A stretch of 9,513 nucleotides of DNA from the NCBI GenBank assembly GCA_017405115.1, contig JAFRBA010000053.1, positions 1 to 9,513 of the forward strand. The letters run 5' to 3'. This document shows positions 6,091-9,513 of this stretch, piece after piece. How positions within the stretch are numbered: position 1 is the stretch's first letter; each line of letters opens with the position of its first letter. The stretch comes from Kiritimatiellia bacterium. Its GTDB lineage: Bacteria > Verrucomicrobiota > Kiritimatiellia > RFP12 > UBA1067. The translations under genes and the position numbers were made by a program. Under the pieces are notes generated by a model. It was not told the DNA's origin and made no database searches. It was given only the letters and a program-made list of their open reading frames with translations.

Positions 6091-7242
6091 TCACGTCATG
6101 TCCGCCGCATTGCCGCGAAGGGTGAAAGTGCGGTACGGCTCGGCGGCATCGCCGCCGAACACCGTCATCTTCACCGCCACGTCGGAGACCTCCAGGCGAC
6201 AACGGCCCTGCAGCCCGGCGTGGAAGAACCTTTCAAGGTGCGGACGATACTCGCCGAACAGCGCGCGCGCGTCGTCGGCGTCGTAGTCCTTCGCCTTCTG
6301 CGGAATATTCGCGTACCCCCCCGGCGTCGTATGCCTCGGCTGGACGGTCGCCTGGCGTTCCGCCTCCCATACGCTCGTCGCCATGAACTGCGTGAGCCGG
6401 CCATCCGGCGTCACGAGGTCGGCGAGAATCGTTTGGTGGTTGTGCCCGACAAGCGCAATCGCCCTGCGGCGGCAGAGTTCGGAATAGAGCTTCCGCCGGG
6501 CGGCATCGCATTTCTTCGCTCCCAGGAGAAACCACCTGAAGTGGGAACCTGTGCAAACAGGCACGACCGCTCCATGCGAGACGATGAACGTGTAGCGGAC
6601 GTCGGGATTGTCCTCAAGAAGATGCAGAATGCGCGTAGCGTCCGGAAAGTTGAAGTCGACGCAAAGGAAGAGGTCTGGCCCCTGCCTGAACGCGAACGTC
6701 GGATCGCCGATGTTTTGGCCCAGCTCTTGAGACAGCTTTGGCAGCATCGTCTCGCGATAGACTTCCCTGGCGGGCTTCTTGTCCAGCCAGATGCTGTTGT
6801 CGACGTCGTGGTTGCCGACTATCGGGACGAACGGCAGGTCCGGCGAAACAGTCTTCTTGAAGTAGCCGAAGCCGTCCTCGAGCATCTTTTCGTGTATCGC
6901 CGCCTTCGCGCAGTTGCCTTGTATCAGGTCGCCGAGCTGCAGCACGAACTTCGTGTCCGGACGTATGTCTCTGCGCGCGGCGCCGGCGAGGCGCTGCATC
7001 AGCCCCGACCACTGGTCGTGCTCGCGCCTCATGCGAAGCGGGAATATCCTGGCGCCGTTGCTGCCGGGCTTGGGCTTGTAGTGGGCATGGTACACGCCGA
7101 TCTCCGGCGCGTCGTAGTGGACGTCGCCCAGCACAACCACCGAATACGACGACGAAAGCGCATTCGCGGACGAGCATCCCGCGCCAATCGCGGCGAAGGC
7201 GCCAAACTTCAGAAACTCACGACGGTTCAATTCAAAGGCCAT
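6091..7242 (-). CDS. Tat-exported calcineurin-like metallophosphoesterase
   Basis: A 383-residue phosphoesterase. The N-terminus carries a twin-arginine signal (RREFLKFGAFAAIGAG, residues 7-22), followed by Cys23 (weak lipobox) and an ANA site at 26-28. The protein is thus exported folded, either as a soluble periplasmic enzyme or as a lipoprotein. All metal-binding blocks of the calcineurin-like family are present: D40-x-H42 (GDVH), D105 (GDL), N144-H145-D146 (GNHD), H223 (SHG) and H267-x-H269 (GHNH). These would hold two metal ions for phosphoester hydrolysis. ATG 7242 is preceded by AGGA at 8-nt spacing. The gene starts 28 nt after the beta-repeat gene ends, and its own stop lies 23 nt before the glycosidase start, so operon membership is likely. 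The substrate is unknown; a phosphorylated glycan or nucleotide is a guess from the neighbours. Confidence 0.94.
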   Translation of the reverse strand: MAFELNRREFLKFGAFAAIGAGCSSANALSSSYSVVVLGDVHYDAPEIGVYHAHYKPKPGSNGARIFPLRMRREHDQWSGLMQRLAGAARRDIRPDTKFVLQLGDLIQGNCAKAAIHEKMLEDGFGYFKKTVSPDLPFVPIVGNHDVDNSIWLDKKPAREVYRETMLPKLSQELGQNIGDPTFAFRQGPDLFLCVDFNFPDATRILHLLEDNPDVRYTFIVSHGAVVPVCTGSHFRWFLLGAKKCDAARRKLYSELCRRRAIALVGHNHQTILADLVTPDGRLTQFMATSVWEAERQATVQPRHTTPGGYANIPQKAKDYDADDARALFGEYRPHLERFFHAGLQGRCRLEVSDVAVKMTVFGGDAAEPYRTFTLRGNAADMT

Positions 7243-7270
7243 GGCACTTTTCCTGAAATTCGGATGAATG

Positions 7271-9513
7271 TCACCGGACCTTAATCGTGATTCCCCGCGT
7301 CCCCGTGGTCACATAGACGTAGCCGTCCGCGATGGTGACGCCGAGTCCGCACGGATATCCGGCATTGACGGCCCTGAACTTGACATCGCCCACCAGGCTC
7401 CCGGAAAGCTGGGCGACAGGGAATGTCTTGCCGTTCTCGATGGGATTGTCCTTCGTGCGCCCGAAGTCGATCGCCGCGCCGCGCACCGTTTTCAGGTCAC
7501 AGTCGAGGAACGGCACTTCGTCAGGAATCGGCATTGTTCCCGCTATGACCAGCGTGCCGTTGCTCACAACGCCCGAGCCCGCGATGCCGCCGACCCTGCG
7601 ACTTGCACCGCCAAGGTCAATCGCCGCGCCGTAGTTGACATGCGCAACACCAGGGACAGCCGTGTCGCTCGCCACCTGAAGAACGCCCTCTTCCACCTTC
7701 GTCACGCCCGTGTATGTATTCGTTCCGGAGAGGACGAGCGTCCCCGCGCCGCGCTTCACGAGGCCGCCGTCGGCGCCGGCGAGCGAGGCATCGTGCGTCA
7801 GCGCCGCCGCAATCGTGTAGGTGCCGCCCGCGACCGCCGACGTGTCCACTACCGCGCCGCCTTTAGAGACGAGGAAGCCGATTTCGCCGTCGTCAGACGC
7901 CGCCGTCCCGTTCAGCGTCGCTTTCGCCGTGCCGTTTGGCAACACACCGTATGGCATGAACACGCCGCCGTTGAAGTGGAGCAAGCCGCCGGCGCGCGTT
8001 GCGACGACATCGCCCGCCTTCAGCAGTCCGCCATCGTTGAGCCACACCGCGCCCGTCGTCTTCGAATTGCGGCAGAGGTTAAGCGTCCCCTTGACGTCCA
8101 GTTCGCCGCCGTTCAGGTTCACAACACCCCTTGGCGCGCGGTTGCTCTTGCCTTCGCGGTAAACAACATAGAAATTCGTCTGGACAGTCACCACGCCGCC
8201 GTTCAGAGTGAAGGTCGAAACCGTATCCGCCTCCTTGGCGGCGCTGTTCATGGCAAAGCTTTCACTCATCACGACCGAGTCCCCGACATCCACCGTGCCG
8301 CCGTTGACGACGACCGTCGGGCTGCACGCCGTGTTGCGCGTCTCCTTGTTGAGGTCTTCATACGCCGTGTAGATGCACTTCGGCACCGTCACCGCACCGC
8401 CGTTGACGGTGAGTTTTGGATGGGTCACGCGCGTGAGGCCGCTGTAGTAGCCGATGAACATGTTGTTTTTATCGATGCTCAACGTACCCCTGTTGACTTC
8501 CAGTTCGGCCTCTGTCGCCAAATCTTCGCCTGACGGCAAGCCGACGGCAATGGTCGATGTGGTCGATACCTTTGGACTGTCGGCGTCGTCGTCCGCTTCG
8601 CCAACCGCCAGTTTGCCCGCGCCGACCGAGAGGTTGACCGTAGCGGAAATCGCGCTGTCGCCGTTTGCGGCCAATAGATTGTTTTCCGGCGTTCCAATGT
8701 TGATTGTCATGTTGTTGTTGTTGCCGAGCGCATAGCTGCCCGTCCCCTTGAACGTCAGCGTTCCCGCGCCCGTCTTCATAAACGCGCCCGTTGCGCCGGC
8801 GGAGGTCCTGCCGTTCACAGTCAGGTCGTTCACGACCTCCAGATTCGCCATGTAACTGCCTGTCGCATATGTCTGGAAGCCCGGAATCGTCTCGCCCGCG
8901 CCGGTGTAGCGCACCGTGCCGAAGCCCAGCCGCAGCTGCGTGTAGTCCGTCATCCACGCAAGAGACGGGATCGTCACCGTTCCGCTGCGCGGATAGAGGA
9001 TGCCGCCAAAGCCGTCAAGCGCACCGGCGCCAAACGTCACCGCGCCCGACGTTCCCCTGTTCTCCGCGCTCTGTTCGGCGTTCACGTAGAGGATGCCGTC
9101 GAAATCGTCGTCCAGGGAATCGCCCATCGTCACGCTGGCGCCTGACGATGCGGAGAGAAGGCGGGAAAGCCCACCAACGGTTGGCGAGAGCGTCCATGTG
9201 CCGTTCACCAGCGAATACGTCGCGACGGATTCCGGGTCGCTGCCGTCCGCTACGGTCATCACGACCGCCTTGTAGCCTCCGTAAGCCGAATCGACGATCT
9301 CAAACGTCGCCGTCTTGCCTTCCGTGGGACAGCCCCTGAAGAGCGAGACATCCACATTCGAGTTCTCCGCTCTGTAGTACAACTTTCCCAATTGAGTAGG
9401 GTTATGCGCCCGTGCACACGCCCTGCCCTGCCATGACGGGATGTCCGCACCGACCACCCAGCCAATGCCATCCCATCGCGAGAACGAGAGAATGATACCA
9501 TATTCTCCCAAAC
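7271..9513 (-). CDS. Autotransporter-associated beta-strand-repeat surface protein (5' end outside window)
   Basis: The final 746 residues of a long, probably surface-exposed beta-helical protein. Hallmarks of the autotransporter-associated beta-strand repeat family are KRGAGTLVLSGTNTYTG near 7690-7750, followed by VEEGVLQVAS, and a second copy, KTGAGTLTFKGTGSY, near 8740-8780. Between them runs a series of NGG-containing repeats. No signal peptide is visible, and the frame is open to the right edge, so the true start is upstream. The protein ends in GYVYVTTGTRGITIKVR. I see no 12-stranded autotransporter barrel, no PEP-CTERM tail and no LPXTG, so it is not a classical self-secreting autotransporter unless its partner is elsewhere. 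The region coding for about the first 110 visible residues (WDGIGWVVGADIPSW onward) is non-repetitive and not recognised. It is probably the first visible gene of the operon with the phosphoesterase and glycosidase. Confidence 0.88.
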   Translation of the reverse strand, partial: LGEYGIILSFSRWDGIGWVVGADIPSWQGRACARAHNPTQLGKLYYRAENSNVDVSLFRGCPTEGKTATFEIVDSAYGGYKAVVMTVADGSDPESVATYSLVNGTWTLSPTVGGLSRLLSASSGASVTMGDSLDDDFDGILYVNAEQSAENRGTSGAVTFGAGALDGFGGILYPRSGTVTIPSLAWMTDYTQLRLGFGTVRYTGAGETIPGFQTYATGSYMANLEVVNDLTVNGRTSAGATGAFMKTGAGTLTFKGTGSYALGNNNNMTINIGTPENNLLAANGDSAISATVNLSVGAGKLAVGEADDDADSPKVSTTSTIAVGLPSGEDLATEAELEVNRGTLSIDKNNMFIGYYSGLTRVTHPKLTVNGGAVTVPKCIYTAYEDLNKETRNTACSPTVVVNGGTVDVGDSVVMSESFAMNSAAKEADTVSTFTLNGGVVTVQTNFYVVYREGKSNRAPRGVVNLNGGELDVKGTLNLCRNSKTTGAVWLNDGGLLKAGDVVATRAGGLLHFNGGVFMPYGVLPNGTAKATLNGTAASDDGEIGFLVSKGGAVVDTSAVAGGTYTIAAALTHDASLAGADGGLVKRGAGTLVLSGTNTYTGVTKVEEGVLQVASDTAVPGVAHVNYGAAIDLGGASRRVGGIAGSGVVSNGTLVIAGTMPIPDEVPFLDCDLKTVRGAAIDFGRTKDNPIENGKTFPVAQLSGSLVGDVKFRAVNAGYPCGLGVTIADGYVYVTTGTRGITIKVR
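7960..8480 (-). repeat. Degenerate NGG repeats in the beta-repeat protein
   Basis: At least six degenerate units of the form hydrophobic-x-hydrophobic-N-(G/D)-G-x-hydrophobic occur at intervals of about 25-40 residues: LTVNGGAVTV, VVVNGGTVDV, FTLNGGVVTV, VNLNGGELDV, VWLNDGGLLK and LHFNGGVFM. On the plus strand they show as recurring CCGCCGTT or a close variant. Such spacing is typical of right-handed beta-helix rungs. The repeats are diverged at DNA level, so they are old rather than a recent tandem expansion. Confidence 0.7.

Noticed and set aside
6068..6202. A longer glycosidase start at 6202
   Set aside because: It would overlap the phosphoesterase gene by over 100 nt and bury the signal peptide; the ATG at 6067 has a good ribosome binding site and an N-terminal signal.
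4493..6286. A 597-codon open frame on the plus strand opposite the glycosidase
   Set aside because: No family resemblance, no Shine-Dalgarno and low-complexity basic composition; the minus strand has a signal peptide and GH106 motifs in the same DNA.
5962..8533. Two further plus-strand frames of 440 and 421 codons
   Set aside because: They are antisense to the phosphoesterase and beta-repeat genes, whose catalytic and repeat motifs are intact. The plus-strand translations show no domain.
9325..9336. TGGGACAGCCCC, resembling the REP-like palindrome, in the beta-repeat gene
   Set aside because: It is imperfect, single, and lacks the flanking bases shared by the glycosidase copies, so chance similarity is likely.
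9490..9505. TATGGTATCAT on the minus strand near the right edge, similar to the shared promoter 11-mer
   Set aside because: It lies inside the open frame of the beta-repeat protein, with no plausible start and signal peptide downstream.
9259..9511. TTG or ATG starts near the right edge as the true start of the beta-repeat gene
   Set aside because: None is followed by a signal peptide or preceded by a clear ribosome binding site, and the frame is open to the edge. The gene most likely continues beyond the window.

Overview
All five genes that can be supported lie on the minus strand. The protein-family mix suggests a gut or anaerobic member of the Verrucomicrobiota/Kiritimatiellota/Lentisphaerota group: a cobalamin-type methionine synthase, an ORF6N-family protein, a GH106-type alpha-L-rhamnosidase, a Tat-exported metallophosphoesterase and an autotransporter-associated beta-strand-repeat surface protein. 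GC content is high except around the ORF6N gene. This placement is inferred from gene families; no marker gene is present.

Layout, right to left (the direction of transcription). The right end (7271-9513) is the 3' part of a long beta-strand-repeat protein whose start lies outside the window. After 28 nt comes a Tat-exported calcineurin-like metallophosphoesterase (6091-7242). After another 23 nt comes a secreted GH106-like glycosidase (3209-6067). The short gaps and well-placed ribosome binding sites make these three a likely operon for a surface or periplasmic polysaccharide function. Inside the GH106 gene are four copies (three perfect, one degenerate) of a GGGGAC-n-GTCCCC palindrome, in two tandem pairs and read in two different frames. 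This looks like a REP-like DNA element absorbed into a protein.

Between the operon and the last gene sits a single ORF6N gene (1983-2897) with a PLD-like C-terminus. Two diverged direct repeats of about 140 bp flank it (1831-1976 and 2908-3049). Each repeat carries an extended -10 promoter (TATGsTATAmT) facing the same way, and they share a 32-bp identical core. The unit looks like a leader-plus-ORF6N cassette that was duplicated or inserted, leaving a second leader behind.

The left end (1-1784, running off the window) is the first two domains of methionine synthase MetH: zinc homocysteine methyltransferase, then pterin-binding. Its start is unusual. The reading frame needs either a leaderless GTG beside a promoter, or one extra T in a T4 run that would put an ATG with an ideal Shine-Dalgarno sequence in frame.

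No tRNA, rRNA, CRISPR array or recognisable transposase gene was found. The long plus-strand open frames are mirror shadows of the GC-rich minus-strand genes.
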